This document shows, one piece after another, positions 21,575 to 35,500 of a stretch of 64,000 nt of DNA. Origin of the DNA: Zygnema cylindricum (Eukaryota; Streptophyta; Zygnematophyceae; Zygnematales; Zygnemataceae); contig JBBHKE010001538.1 in assembly GCA_037447655.1 (NCBI GenBank), positions 186,001 through 250,000 on the forward strand, given 5' to 3'. How positions within the stretch are numbered: position 1 is the stretch's first letter; each line of letters starts with the position of its first letter. The position numbers and the translations under genes were made by a program. The notes beneath the pieces were generated by a model that saw nothing but the letters and a program-made list of their open reading frames with translations, was not told where the DNA came from and searched no databases.

Positions 21575-24500
21575 TTAGCGTCGCCCAGCCGGTCGTTTGG
21601 CTTTATCTTTCGCTTTTTGCTTTGCCTCCTCTGCCTCTTCCTCCATTTGTTCAACCTCAAGTCTTTCTAACTGCAGTAAAAAAAAAAAGCCCACCGGTAT
21701 CACAACATAATAACATAAACAGCCATAATGTCACTGGTACTCATAATGCCAAAAAAACAAAAGTTGTTAGCCATCCAATGCCCCTCCCTCTTTCTCCCCC
21801 TCTTCCTCTCCCTCTCTCTCTCCCTCTCCCAAGAAATCAGTCACGCGTTTGGAGATCGCCACATGTTCCATGGACAAGATTGTATCGCTCTTTTATTGCT
21901 TTTTATCGTTTTTTATCCCCTTTTTTTGTCATTTTTTAGCTCACCTCGTCAAGGACGGGTCGAAGTTCTTTGTACCGCAATTCACAAAGATCAAAACCGT
22001 CCTTTCGCAACTCCTGTCATTCCAATAAATGAAATAACATCATACACTATGGTTTGACTTGTCCATCAAAAAATCAAATAAAGAAGGCAGAAAATTGAGT
22101 TTTCACTTGACTATCCTCTTCCTCCTCCTTTTCCTCTCCCATTTTTTTGCCTTTACAGCTTGCCTTATCCATAGAAAAGCAAATAAAAAAGGTGGACAAT
22201 TTCAGATTTTTCTTTGACCATCCTCTTCCTCTTTCGTTTCTTCTTCCCTTCTCTTTCTCCCCCTTTTGTTTCTTCCCTTTTTTGTCCCCCCCCTTTTAAA
22301 GTTAAAACATATACCCTTACCTTTCCGGTGTGTTGAGTACGCTCGTACGCAGCTTTTTGCCAATGCATACTTGTCCGAGCAAAAAATTCTCGCAAAGTTT
22401 CTCCGGGCTGAAAGGTTGTTTCCTCCAGTAACCAAAGTTAGTGTGCCCTACATAGAATTTTTACGCATTTCTGTCTTCATAATCCACACTATATCAGGTG
22501 CACACTAGTGTTTGAGAACCAACCGATCAACATAGTCCGCAGGAACAAATGAAACATAACCTTATAACCTGAATAGATTGGTAATGGTGGAAATGTGGGG
22601 CAGTACCATTTGTTGAATATAGGGCGTATTCGTAACGATACAATAGAAATAATCCTAAAAAAATTGGACCAAATGACAAGTGGTTAAATTAAGTGCATTT
22701 TAAATGATTTAATTGGTAGTTCATGTTTTTCTGGAGTTATTCATGATAATTATTTTTCATTTTCGCAACTAAGTGTCTAAAAACATATGCATCAATTAAT
22801 ATAATTGATGAGATGCATTTGGAGGTTTAATTGTTATTTTTTCCGATACGGGATGAATATCCCAGATAGACGGCTTTTGTTAATATTCTCATAAGTATTT
22901 TTTTTTCTAAAAAGAATGCTTTATACATTTTTGTAACTGAAGCATTGATTTTTTAATCTTGATTCACCGGACAAAGTACAATGAGTGAAGAACCAGGGAA
23001 AAATGAAGTGTATAGAAGACAACAGAACTGACTGTGGAGCATTTGGCGCACAACACAGACACTAAATGTTGAAAAGGTGATCGACAAAAGATAAATAACC
23101 AACAAAAGATGAAACAAGGCTGGCTCTCACAACAGTCTGCCGACATTTTCAGATGAACAATGTATGGTTCAAATGTGCGAAAACAATTGGAAATGCTATC
23201 TGCGATAACCCTGTTCTATGCACGTATTATACGACCTTTCCAGGTACATAACTTGTATAATACGTGCTCAACAGATATAGTGTTTCCAAAAGTTTTCACA
23301 CATTTGAACTATGGAATAATGTACACCAAAACAGAAACAGATACGGCACAGACAGTGACGCCAATGCCTACTTGAGGAGTGCGTTCCATGTCAGCCAGTC
23401 CCAGTTCCGCTCGAATCCTATCAATCTCGATTTTCCGTTCCTTGCGATTCATCCTCTTCCCCTCTCCTCTCAACACAGCTGCCGCTGCTTCTGCTATAGA
23501 AGGGCCCGGGGGAGGCTGACCACATCCACAGTAAAAAAAAAAAAACACGAATGTTGAAAATCAGAATCAAAAAATCAAACATCAATAAACAAACTTATCA
23601 TATTGAAATAAAAAGTCAAATTTCGAACATCCGAATTTCAACATCCAAAGTTCACCCTCCACACCATCCATCCCATATATCATCCAGCATCCACCATTCA
23701 AATCCAAACATAGGAATCAAAAATCAAAAACCAAAAATCAAACATTAAACATCAAAACTTCAAAACAACAAAACATCGAACATTCAACATTCGACATCCA
23801 CCATCCCACCATCCACAAATCCAGCCCCATCCACTGCACCCCCACCATCCACCATTCATTATTCACCATCCAAAGTCCAACAACCAGCACCCAAACAATA
23901 AAATCAAACATCCAGCATCCAAAAAAACCCCATTTCTACCATCCACCACCATGCAACGTCCAACACCAAAACAGGAGAAATTAGACATCAAACATCAGAC
24001 TTAAAAAAAAATCAGCATTCAACGTCCACAATTCACCAACATCCCTCATTCCACATCCCTATCCGCCACCACACCCTTCACCCTCCACCACCATCCACCA
24101 TCCACCCAACATGCAAAATCAACGTCTAAAACCAAACCTTAAATTTAAAAATATAATATCCTACATCAATGTTTAAGATGAACCAATGAACCATGTTTAA
24201 GATGAATCTGCGAGTCTTAGACATGGAACACTCACCTCCTCTTCATCGCTATCCGCCACCCCCTCATTCTCCTCTCCACTTTCTTCCTCCTCTTCCTCCT
24301 CCTCATCATCATCCTCGTCCTCCACTTCCACCCATTCACTGTGCGATGCCTGCCACATAACCGCTATATGTCAACAGATGGAAGTACCCTCGAGAGTCTC
24401 TCAGAATTTGGAAGCCCCATTGTGGGATTATTTGCCACTTTTCCAAACAACAAGCACGCCATCCTTTTAACAAGATCACCATAAAACCACACAACACTGA

Positions 24501-27500
24501 AATCATGAAAAAATAAATTCTCTACATGTTCCTATTGGTTCAAAAGCGAAAAGAGGAAAATATTACAAGACAACTCCATGTTTAATCCCTCAATTTTGCA
24601 AAGAACGTAGTTCAATTCCTTGACAATTCTTACTTGTCGAGTTCCTTAAAGACAGCATACCTGCAAAGGCACCAATGCTAATAATAGTACAAACGATTCG
24701 TGAATTCTGTTTTCCCTTGCATTTGATTTCAAAATCTAATGATAAGGGTTTCCTTCATTTACAGCACAGAAAAAGGGCTGATGTCAAGTTATCGAACCTC
24801 AATCAAACATCGCCACTTGTCGAGTTTGTTGAGGTCCAGGGAGTAGAGATCATCCAAAGTCACCTCTTGATCCCCAATCTCCATCATTCCCCCATAAAGA
24901 AATAAAGTATTTCCAGATACCACCATGGAAGCATTTATTCTACCGCACGGTCCTTCCTCGTCCTCTACCTCCTCTTCTATCTCTTTCACTTTCTGTTTCA
25001 CTTCTTTTTCACCCTTCTGCATTCCAAAGTCCATTGAAAAATTCTCATTGAAGACGATTTTTGTCAAACAAGACAATCACTTGTACAAATACATTGATCA
25101 CTCCCAAAGCGAGGGATGTGGGAACCCCTTTGTGACAGTCAAGAAGTGTAAATACTGATCTTTAACCCATTTTCCACCACGTGCTCCTCCTATCGACCAA
25201 GCTTGGACAGGAGTGTCTACAGTATACTACTGATTGTTGCAATCCATCCCAATTTTAGCAAATTTACATTCACAATTAACAGTCTCAATTGGTGTGGTTG
25301 ACATAGATGCACGCCCAGATGCCAAACTTAAGAAGGGAAAGCTAGAAAAGCTGGCAATATGGTATTGTTAAAGACAAACTTCATACCAGTTGTTTTTGCT
25401 GATCACTCATCCCTTTATCAAATTCCCTGTTTTCTTGTGTTTACGTGATTTTTATGTTTCCGTTTTTCTTGAATGCACTAAGAAAATCCAAAACATTTAT
25501 CCAATAAAAAGGATAACTCTTCTCAACTTCATCTGGTTCTTGACAATTGGGGTTTCTGCACTCTCTTTCTCCTCTTACCTCTTCCATATTCCCTGGATCA
25601 TTTTCCTCCAAGGCCATGGCTGACAACTTCTCTCCCACTTCCTCTCCCTCTCCTTGTTTTTTTATTTCCCCCTCTCCTTTCGTCAGGTCCTGTTTCATGG
25701 TTTCCTCTGATATTACATTATTCTCTTCTATCCCTCTTGTGTCATCTACATATGGTTCCTCCTCACTCTCTTCATCTTCAGCATCGCTCATTTCCTCCTC
25801 TTCGTAGTGCTCCCCCATTTTGTCATCCTCATCATCTGAATCGTCGCCGTAAATCTTTCTGTCATTCTCTATGAATTCATCTTCTTGGACCTCCTCACCG
25901 GATGTTTTTGCATGGGAAGACTTTTTCTGCTGTGATATCCAAAGTGAATCATGTGGGTGAAACGTCAATGACAAATTGAGAGATAAGATGCATCAGGAGT
26001 TTTAAAATAGGGCAAAGTAAACACTTTCAAGAAAAAGGTGGATAAAATATCTGGCTTGGGGTGCCTTTTTGAAGACAAAGAGTCAAATTTTCCTTCTAAA
26101 GTTAATCATGAAAACTTCACCAAAAAAAAAAGGCGATAGCCAAGAAAATCAGAAAACTGTCACCAAGGAAAGCTCAAAGCAAGGTAGAACAAAAAAGTTT
26201 GTTTAGATCAAATCATCATAAATAGTAAAATCTCACCTTCGATTTTGATTGTTTAGGTCTCCGCAGTTGGAATGGATACCATCTCCGATTGTCCATTTGA
26301 AATGCCCACATTTCATTTAAAAAAGTACTACGAATCACCTCTGACAAAAGACAAAAAAATATCTATGAGACGAACTAAAGCACTATTAACCACCATGCCT
26401 CCACACAAGGAACTGAGCTTAGCAAGGTTCCTTATGTTCGTTTGGTAAATCTGTTTAAATTAAACAATGAGCTGCTCTGAAACACATACTATCTGAGCAC
26501 AAGATACCCAACTCATGACCATGATAATGAAACCACAGTTTTGAGGTGAGCATCATCATTTCCTAAACAATACCACGGCTCTCAACAAAAGAAAAAACAA
26601 GGGGAAGCTTTGCTTGGTCCAATTGGATTACACTTGCAGTTTTAATTCCAGAAATATGAGCCCCGAAAATGCGTCCCTCCCCAACAAAAACACTTAAATC
26701 ATAACAAAGAAAAAACTTTTTGCTTCAACGACAATTCTTTCAACGCCGGGTGGAAGAGAAGGTGGAGAGAGGGAGAGCGAAAGGGAGACAGAGGGAGAGA
26801 GGTAGAGGGAAAAGGAGAGGGAGAGAAATATGTCAATAGTCAGAGAAAGAGAGAGAAGCGTAACTCTTCCAATCCTGTGCCTACCTTGTTCCTCTGCATC
26901 AACCACTCCCCCAAAGAATATGACTCGCTTTTTATGAACTGCAATTGAAAATCCAGCTCTTGCGCTGGGTGGCTTTCCAAGTCGTTTCACCTAGAATAAA
27001 ATGTAGAAGGATACAAATCATAAGGGGAGAGGGGAGAGGGGAGAGGGGAGAGGAGGGGAGAGGGGAGATGAGAGAAGAGAGGAGAGGGGAGAGGGGAGAG
27101 GGGAGAGGGGAGAGGGGAGAGGGGGAGAGGGGAGAGGGGAGAGGGGAGAGGGGAGAGGGGAGAGGGGAGAGGGGAGAGGGGAGAGGGGAGAGGAGATGAG
27201 AGAAGAGAGGAGAGGGGAGAGAGGAGAGGGGAGAGGAGACAGAGAGGACAGAGGAGAGAGGAGAGACGAGAGAGGAGAGGATAGAGAGGAGAAAGGAAAG
27301 AGGAAAGGACCAGAGATAGGAAAGGGAGAGAGAGAGGGAGGTCGAGGGTGTTGGAATTCTGAATTCTTCCTAATTCTCCTTTGCTACAAACTTAGTTCTA
27401 AATGACTTAATACTAGATAACGCAGTCTAGTATTCTGATTCTCGTCATTTACTCTCTGTACCTTTGTCCTGGATTTATTTAGATTCAGTTTTAGATATCT

Positions 27501-30500
27501 TAGATCTAGATCTTTTATCTTTCTCTTACGAAAGGTCACCTTGCCCTTTCGTCACATTTGGAAGAGCCAAGTGACCCTTCGGGATCACTACAGGCTGTAG
27601 ATTAGTCTGTCAGACTTGTACTGTCTGACACCATTAGTTACTATTTTAGTCTTTTGTTTTCATTGTAAAAGTTACCAGTTTTTAATATATTTTGCAATCA
27701 TTTTTCATTTGCCATTCTCTCTGTTCTTTCTGTATTTCTGTCTGTTACCATGACGTCTCATTCAATAGGTTATGGGCCTTTCCCCGTTAGTTCTAATACC
27801 GTTGCCAAATTCAATGGCACGGATTTCTACGGATGGAAGTTTCAGATTGAACACCTTTTTAGGCGTGAAAAACTTTGGTCTGTTATTAGCGGAAGCGAAG
27901 GGGAACCATCCGATGCCGCCGCTAAATCCGCCTGGCTCGTTCGCAATGAGGAGGCGCACTCTAGGCTGGTACTCGCACTTGAACCCTCACAACTTGATCT
28001 AATTCGTGACGCTACCTCGGCGCACGGTGCTTGGACACTTCTGTCCACAGCATATGAGAACAAATCCTGGTCGAACAAGTTGCTTCTTCGACGCCAGCTC
28101 AACACTGCTCAGAAAAATCCTGCAGAATCTATCCAAGTCTACGTCAACTCTATCAAATCTATTGCTGGACGACTCAAAACTGTTGGAGCTGCTGTCACCG
28201 ATGAAGACATAATTTCTGCGATCTTGGGCGGTCTTCCGGCGTCCTATTCAGCATTTATGTTCTCAATCGACAATTCTTCTACAGCTGTCACCATCCCATC
28301 CTTAACTGCTGGTTTGGTTCACGAGGAAACGAAACACAATTTTTCCCCGATCCCTGGAGTGGCTCTGGCCACCTTTCCTCCATCCAATCGCAACGCAAAA
28401 AACTCATCTTGCCGTTATTGCCGTGCACCGGATCACGTTATTGATGCGTGTCCCATCCTCAAGCGCAAACACGATCGTCAAGGAAATTATGGGCGGCCAG
28501 CTGGACGAGGACAAAATGCTGGGCGAAGTATCTATTCCGGTCAAGCATCAGCGGCTGATGCTATTCAACCATCAGCCAACGCCACTTTTGTGCAGACAAA
28601 TCCCTTCGCCCAATCCACCTTACACGGCCAGCAACATGTTGCCGACCATTTTCCGTTACCTTCCACTCCGTACCCTCAGTACGTCTATGGTCAACAATCA
28701 CCAAATTTAGAGTTACCAAATCCCACTCCCACTAATCCGTACGTTCATCCGTCCTCTGATTTTGGATATGCGTTACAAACAACATCTTCACTCGATTCTG
28801 CAGATTCTACCAACTCCTGGATAGTGGATTCCGGTGCATCTCACCATCTCTCCTACCGCTCGGATTGGTTTACCACCATTTCTCCTCTCTGTCCACCAAT
28901 GATGATCCTCCTTGGCAACAATGCCGCACTTACGGCGACTCACTTTGGCCAGATCCACACGCCCAGCACTCTTGATCCACACCTTTCAATCACACTATCT
29001 CATGTCCTCCTTGTACCTGGCCTTAAAAAGCATCTATTTTCTGTCGGTGCAGCCCTTCATCAAGGGGCTACAGCTGTATTCTCCAAAACTAACGTAAAGT
29101 TCTTTTCTACGACTGATCGTACAGTTGGCCTTGGTGTCAAGACCGGATCGATTTACACTCTATGCCACTTCTCCACCGTCGGATCATGCAATATTGCTAC
29201 TCCTCTAGCATCATCCACTCTATCTAAGTGGCATCTTAGATATGGCCACCTTTCGCAATCTGGCCTTCACCAGCTTCAAAACGATCTTGTCACCGGCTTG
29301 GAACCATTCACTGACAAAAAGTTAATTTTTTGTTCCGGATGCATTGAAGGAAAATTATCCAGACCCTCATTTCCCTCGAGTACTTCAAAAACCTCCAATC
29401 CACTCCAATTAATTCATTCGGATCTCTGTGGACCTATGTCTACCCCTAGTCCAACTGGCGCTCTCTATTTTGTAACCTTCATCGATGATGCCACTCGATA
29501 CACTTACCTTTATCCCCTCCGCCGCAAATCCGAAACCTTTCAAAAATTTACTGAGTACAAAGCCCTCGTTGAGAACTCATTATCCTGTCGTATTAAAACC
29601 CTCCGTACAGATAACGGAGGTGAATACTTCTCCAACGAATTTTCCTCTTTTCTTGCAGCTAACGGAATATCTCACCAATCAACTACCCCCCATACTCCTC
29701 AACAGAATGGGGTTTCAGAACGTTATAATCGAACTCTTCTAAACATGGCACGTTCCATGTTGCATTACGCCGGTCTGCCCACCACATTTTGGGCGGAATC
29801 TGTCTCGACGGCAAACTACATTCGAAATCGTTGTCCAACTTCCGTACTCCCTGTTACTCCGTACGAAGCCTGGCACGCCACTAAACCTGATGTCTCTCAT
29901 CTTCGTATATTCGGATGTGAGGCATGGATCAAGAACTTGACACCGGCAGGAAAATGGCAGAGCCGCGCCAAAAATGGCGTTTTAGTCGGCTACAGCACCG
30001 AATCCAAGGCATACCGCATTTGGTTGACAAAGGAACGTCAGGTAGTCCTCAGTCGTGACGTCACCTTCAACGAAACACCACTCCTCAAAATTCATGATGC
30101 CATTACCACTTTGCCTACTCCCACATCTCCCCCCTCCCCACATTTCTTCCCCATTTCCTCTGCCTCCTCCGATCCAATTTCTGTCATCCTCCCTCTGACC
30201 CCTCCCAAACTACTTTCCTTGCCTTCATCCACTCTCACACGATCCCTATCGGGTTTCCTCCATCCCTCCACACCATCCCCTCTCACTCGTACAATTTCTG
30301 ACCCCTACTCTCTCTCTCCAATTCTTCCAACCGAAACCCCATACAAAATCCCTCCATCCGCACCTGCCCTTCGAAGAAGTGACCGCCTCCAGGCGCATAA
30401 TCTCCACCATGGCGCTGCAAACTCTGCCACAATTTCTACAATTCCTGTTCCTCTTACCTTCTCTGCTGCCATGGCTGGTCCTCAAGCCGTTGAATGGAAG

Positions 30501-32515
30501 GCTGCCACAGATTCTGAATTTTCATCCCTCCTCCGGAATGGCACCTGGAGACTTACCTCACTTCCCCCAGGCAGAAAGGTCATTGGCTCCAAGTGGGTTT
30601 TCAGAGTCAAAACAAAATCCGACGGCACGCTTGACAGGTTTAAAGCTCGCTTTGTAGCTAAAGGTTTTCTTCAGAAGGAGGGGGTCGACTTCACCGAAAC
30701 TTACGCCCCGGTTGCGAAATTCACATCCATTCGGATCCTCCTCTCCCTTGCAGCTGCCCATGACTGGCACGTCCACCACATGGACGTTCAGACTGCCTTT
30801 CTCTACGGCACTCTCACCGAAGAAATCTTCCTCCAGCAACCGGAAGGGTATGTATCTCCGGGTTCTGAACACCTGGTATGTCGTCTCCTTAAATCCCTCT
30901 ATGGCCTTAAGCAGGCTCCTAGGGTTTGGAATAAGCACCTGGAGGCAATCCTCCTCCGTGAAGGCTTCTCCAAACTTGATGCAGACTTTGGTTTATTCAT
31001 TCGGGGAGCATCCGACAAACTTGTTCTTCTTGTGATATATGTCGATGATCTCCTCCTTGCTGGCCCCTCTCTTTCCCTTATACATCTTGTCAAGACAATG
31101 CTTAACACCCACTTTTCCATGACAGACTTGGGAGAGGTGGAATACTGTCTTGGAGTCTTTGTAGGACGGGATCGTCCCAGTAGGACCCTCTATCTGTCCC
31201 AGGAAAAGTATATAGGGGAGGTTCTAGCCAGATTTTCCATGGCAGATTGCACTCCCATCTCTACCCCTCTAGATCCCAATGTTAAGCTCTCAAAAAACTC
31301 TGGTGGGCCTGTCCCCAGAGATATACATGACCAGTACAGGTCCATAGTTGGCAGTCTCATGTATGCGATGACTGGAACCCGTCCAGACATCGCTGTCGCT
31401 GTTGGCCAACTCAGTCAGTTTGTGTCAAACCCCACCTCTGACCATCTTCTTGCAGCAAAAAGGGTCCTCCATACCTTCAGGGAACGAAGTCTCTCAAACT
31501 CACCTTCACCGGCTCCTCTGCTCCAGCTCTCGTCGGCCACTGCGACACCGACTGGGGGGGGAGACCTGGATTCCCGTCGCAGCACCACCGGCGTCTGTTT
31601 CTCCCTTGGCAGTGCCCTTGTATCTTGGGCTTCGAAGAAGCAACCCACTGTTGCCCTCTCCTCCACTGAAGCTGAGTACATGTCTGCGACTCATGCCACC
31701 AAGGAGGCCCTCTGGCTTCGCTCCCTTCTCCTCAACTTACAATTCTGTCCTTCTTCCGCCACCGTTATCTTTTGTGATTCTCAAGGGGCCCTTGCCCTAA
31801 TGAATAATCCTATTCATCACCGCCGGACAAAGCACATAGACATTCAATACCACTTTACCCGTGACGCCATTGCTGCAGGCACTGTCATTTTTCACCACTG
31901 TCCCACTAATCTTCAAATGGCAGATTTTTTGACCAAGGCTCTTCCCCGGCCTCAGTTTGAGGCTCACCGCTCCTCAGCCGGCCTCCGTTTCTAGCAAAGC
32001 GGGGGGGTGTTGGAATTCTGAATTCTTCCTAATTCTCCTTTGCTACAAACTTAGTTCTAAATGACTTAATACTAGATAACGCAGTCTAGTATTCTGATTC
32101 TCGTCATTTACTCTCTGTACCTTTGTCCTGGATTTATTTAGATTCAGTTTTAGATATCTTAGATCTAGATCTTTTCTCTTTCTCTTACGAAAGGTCACCT
32201 TGCCCTTTGACCCTTCGGGATCACTACAGGCTGTAGATTAGTCTGTCAGACTTGTACTGTCTGACACCATTAGTTACTTTTTTAGTCTTTTGTTTTCATT
32301 GTAAAAGTTACCAGTTTTTAATATATTTTGCAATCATTTTTCATTTGCCATTCTCTGTCTGTTCTTTCTGTATTTCTGTCTGTTACCATGACGTCTGATT
32401 CAATAGAGGGAGTGGTGAGGGGGGGAGAGAGAGTGGAGAGAGAAAGGAGGAGAGAGGAGAAAGAGGAGAGGGGCCGGGAGTGAGAGAGGGAGAGAGAGAT
32501 GGAGAGAGGAGGCAG

Positions 32516-32574
<59 letters not shown>

Positions 32575-35500
32575 AGCTGACCTTGTTCCATTCCCAAGAC
32601 CTTGGGTCAAGACTCCACATATCGCAATGTACAATCCCCCGATCCAAACCATCTTTGTCTTTGGCATGATCCTTAAAGTAGCCCCCGTAGAGAAATACCT
32701 GTTAACAACGATAATTTAATTGTTGTAACTCTCCAACCAAATAGTACAGGTAAAGCTAGAGGGAGGAAAGAGAGAGAAGCATTAAAATTGGCAAGAATCC
32801 CGTTCTTATCAATAGGATTTGAATGTAGGACAAGATAGACCCGTTTAGCTATAACACATATTAGGGCATGATTATTCTGCTCAGGTCACTGATCATCTCC
32901 CTAAAAACCCTAAAAAACCCAAAAAAACCGTAATCAACATGGACAAGCTCATAGCATAAAGGAAAACCAGTGCGGTCCATGCCAATACATGTAGCACAAA
33001 AAAAAAGGAAACAAAACAAAACAAGAAAAAAAAAAGACAAAAGGAAGAGAAGAGAGGAGAGAAAAGAAATGAAAAAAAAGAAAGGAAAAAAAAGGAGAAG
33101 GAGATAAAGAAAAAGATAAAGAAAGGAATAGAAACAAAAAGTAATTTCTCTCGTCTCTCGTCTCTCTCCTCTCTCTCTCTCCTCTCTCCTCTCGCCTCTC
33201 TCTTCTTCCCCCCCTCCCGGATTTTGCAGAACATTTTTTCCTTCTATGGGAATCCCTTTTTAATTCCTCCAGTTTTACATCCGACCCCTTTCCTGCCCCC
33301 CCCCTTCCCTCTCTCCCCTCCTCCTCCCTCTCTCCCCTCCTCCCTCTCTCCCCTCCTCCCTCTCTCCCCTCCTCCCTCTCTCTCTCGCCCTTTTCCCTCT
33401 CCTTTCTCTCCCTCTCTTCCTCTCTCCCTCTCCCAAGATCCTTCTCCTCCCAAAAAAGTGTTTTTCTCCAAGGTATAAACTACTCTCTCCACTTTCTTCC
33501 CTCTCTATTCCTGCCTCTTCTCCCTCCTCTCTCCTCCCTCTCGATTCTCTCTCTGTCCCCCCAATAGTCCCTTCTCCCTCTCCTTCCTCGTAAAATATAA
33601 AAACCCACCATATCTTTTCTCCCCTCCATTTTTTTGTCCTTTCCCCTCCCTCCCTCCTCTCTCTTCCCCCCTCTCTTTTTCCTCTTTCTTTTTTCCCACT
33701 TTTCCTCTCCCTCCACTTGTAAAATTAAACATTTTTCGAAAAACTCCAAAAACCCACCGTATATATTTTTCTCTACAACATCTCCAGGCCTCTCTCCCCT
33801 CTCCCTCCTCTCCCTTCCCTCTCTCTCCTCTCCCTCAATTCCCTCAAAAAAAGATAAAGCCATGATATCTTCTATCCCCTCATCACATTTTTGTCATCTC
33901 CTCTCTCCCTCCTCTCTCTTCTCTCTCGCAGCTCTCCCTCTCCGCCAAAACTTCCTCCCCACTTCTCCCTTTCTTCTCTATCCCTCTCCCCCCAATATTC
34001 CCTCCACCCTTCTCCCCTTCTTCTCTACCCCTCCCCTCAATCTTCCCTCCACCCTTCTCCCCCTCTCTCCTCTCCCTCTCTCCCTCTCCCCCCGATCTTC
34101 CCTCCACCCTTCTCCCTTGGTTGGTAAGGTTCATTTTTGCAATTTCGTGGTCCAAACTAATCTAAGTGTTGACTTCAAATCACTGGCAGCTAAAAGTTTA
34201 TGGTCCAGAATAATTGAAGAAGTTTATGCTGGAAAAGGTTGAAATTTTCATTAAATTATTGATATTTATGACATAATGTTTGATCTCGATTTATTTTAAG
34301 ATATCATTTTCTTATGATAATACTAGTTTTCTTGGTTTTAGTTTATTAGAAAACGCACTTCGTCCCCATTTACTGCCAACTGAAAAGCACTTCGAGGAGA
34401 TGGCCAAGCTGCACCAGGCTTCGGTTTTATCTCCTGCCACTGATAAGACACAGAGAAAAAGGGAGAGCGAAAGAAGACGGGAGAGGGAGAAGAAGAACGA
34501 CAGGAGAGGGAAAGACCAAAGAGGGAGACGACAGGAGAGGGAGAAGACAGGAGCGGGAGAGGGAGAGGGAGGGGGATGTTACGTTGGTTCAATACTTCCA
34601 TGTACCTCGCCATGACAAATTTACAGCAAAGTAGCAAATATCACCAAAACGCAATGTGGCTTCTTATTCTAAGATACATGGACAATTTTCCAGCCTAATT
34701 CAAAGTTAAAAAAGGAACCCAATTTAATGTTAACTATGAACAGCAAAATAATGTCAGACACATCTACATAATTTGATATCTGATCAGTGAATGACATATA
34801 TGAAGAGATTATTTATTGCAAGTTAGTTATAGAACTAACCTTGTAGTCATCCAAGTCCAGAACATAAAGGTCGTTAAAGTATCTGCAATCCTCACAGCCC
34901 CCTAAACAATGAATAGGATAAATCGTTCAAGAAAATTTGAAAAAAATGTTCTGAAACTATATTCTGACCCTGGACCATGATTGTATTTTGCACTTAATAT
35001 GAGGTTTCTTATCGGTAGCTTATCGATAAGAAAAGCTTTGTAGGTTCCTCAACAAGTGAAAATATGACCCTGGAACTACAGGTTACAGGACAAATAGGAC
35101 ACATGGGCCTGTGAAATGCGCGTAAAGTTCAAGACTACTGTAAGTAAACATTACCGTTTATAAAGCTGGAAGAACAGTAGTTTCTGTACCTTTCGCATAT
35201 ACCAGTTACATACTGACAGGCTGACCAATATGAAACTGAACCGTACTGTAACATACTGGTTCTGTACAGATGGACGAACTTTCTGTACCGCTATGGACTT
35301 GGACTGATCAGTATGTAAGGTTACCATTACCACCGATTATCAATTGTGCAGCCAATACAATATGAAATTCTACATAATATGTGAAGCCGAGGTTAACCTC
35401 CTCTTAACTGCACAGATATAGGTGGTTGAATAAAGCTGCCATTTTATAAGACCAAGTAATTGTGATTTAACAATGTTGAAGGCCACAATTCATTACACAT

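Larger units (their letters stand above)
27349..32405 (+). mobile_element. Full-length Copia LTR retrotransposon in kelch intron 10 (antisense)
   Basis: LTRs at 27349-27767 (419 bp) and 32008-32405 (398 bp) start TGTTGG and end CAATA, with the 5-bp TSD GAGGG on both sides. By eye the LTRs differ by three substitutions, a 23-bp indel and a 2-bp indel, so the copy is young. One long gag-pol frame (27750-31994) lies between them with Copia order (integrase before RT). The primer site is GGTTATGGGCC directly after the LTR. The element is opposite to the host gene. Confidence 0.96.

Noticed and set aside
23560-24170. Telomere-like or satellite repeat in intron 15
   Set aside because: CATCCA/CATCAAA words are irregular in length and order and do not match plant telomere repeats.
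25547-25807. Ser/Pro-rich plus-strand frame opposite kelch exon 13
   Set aside because: Shadow of the acidic Glu/Asp-rich exon on the minus strand.
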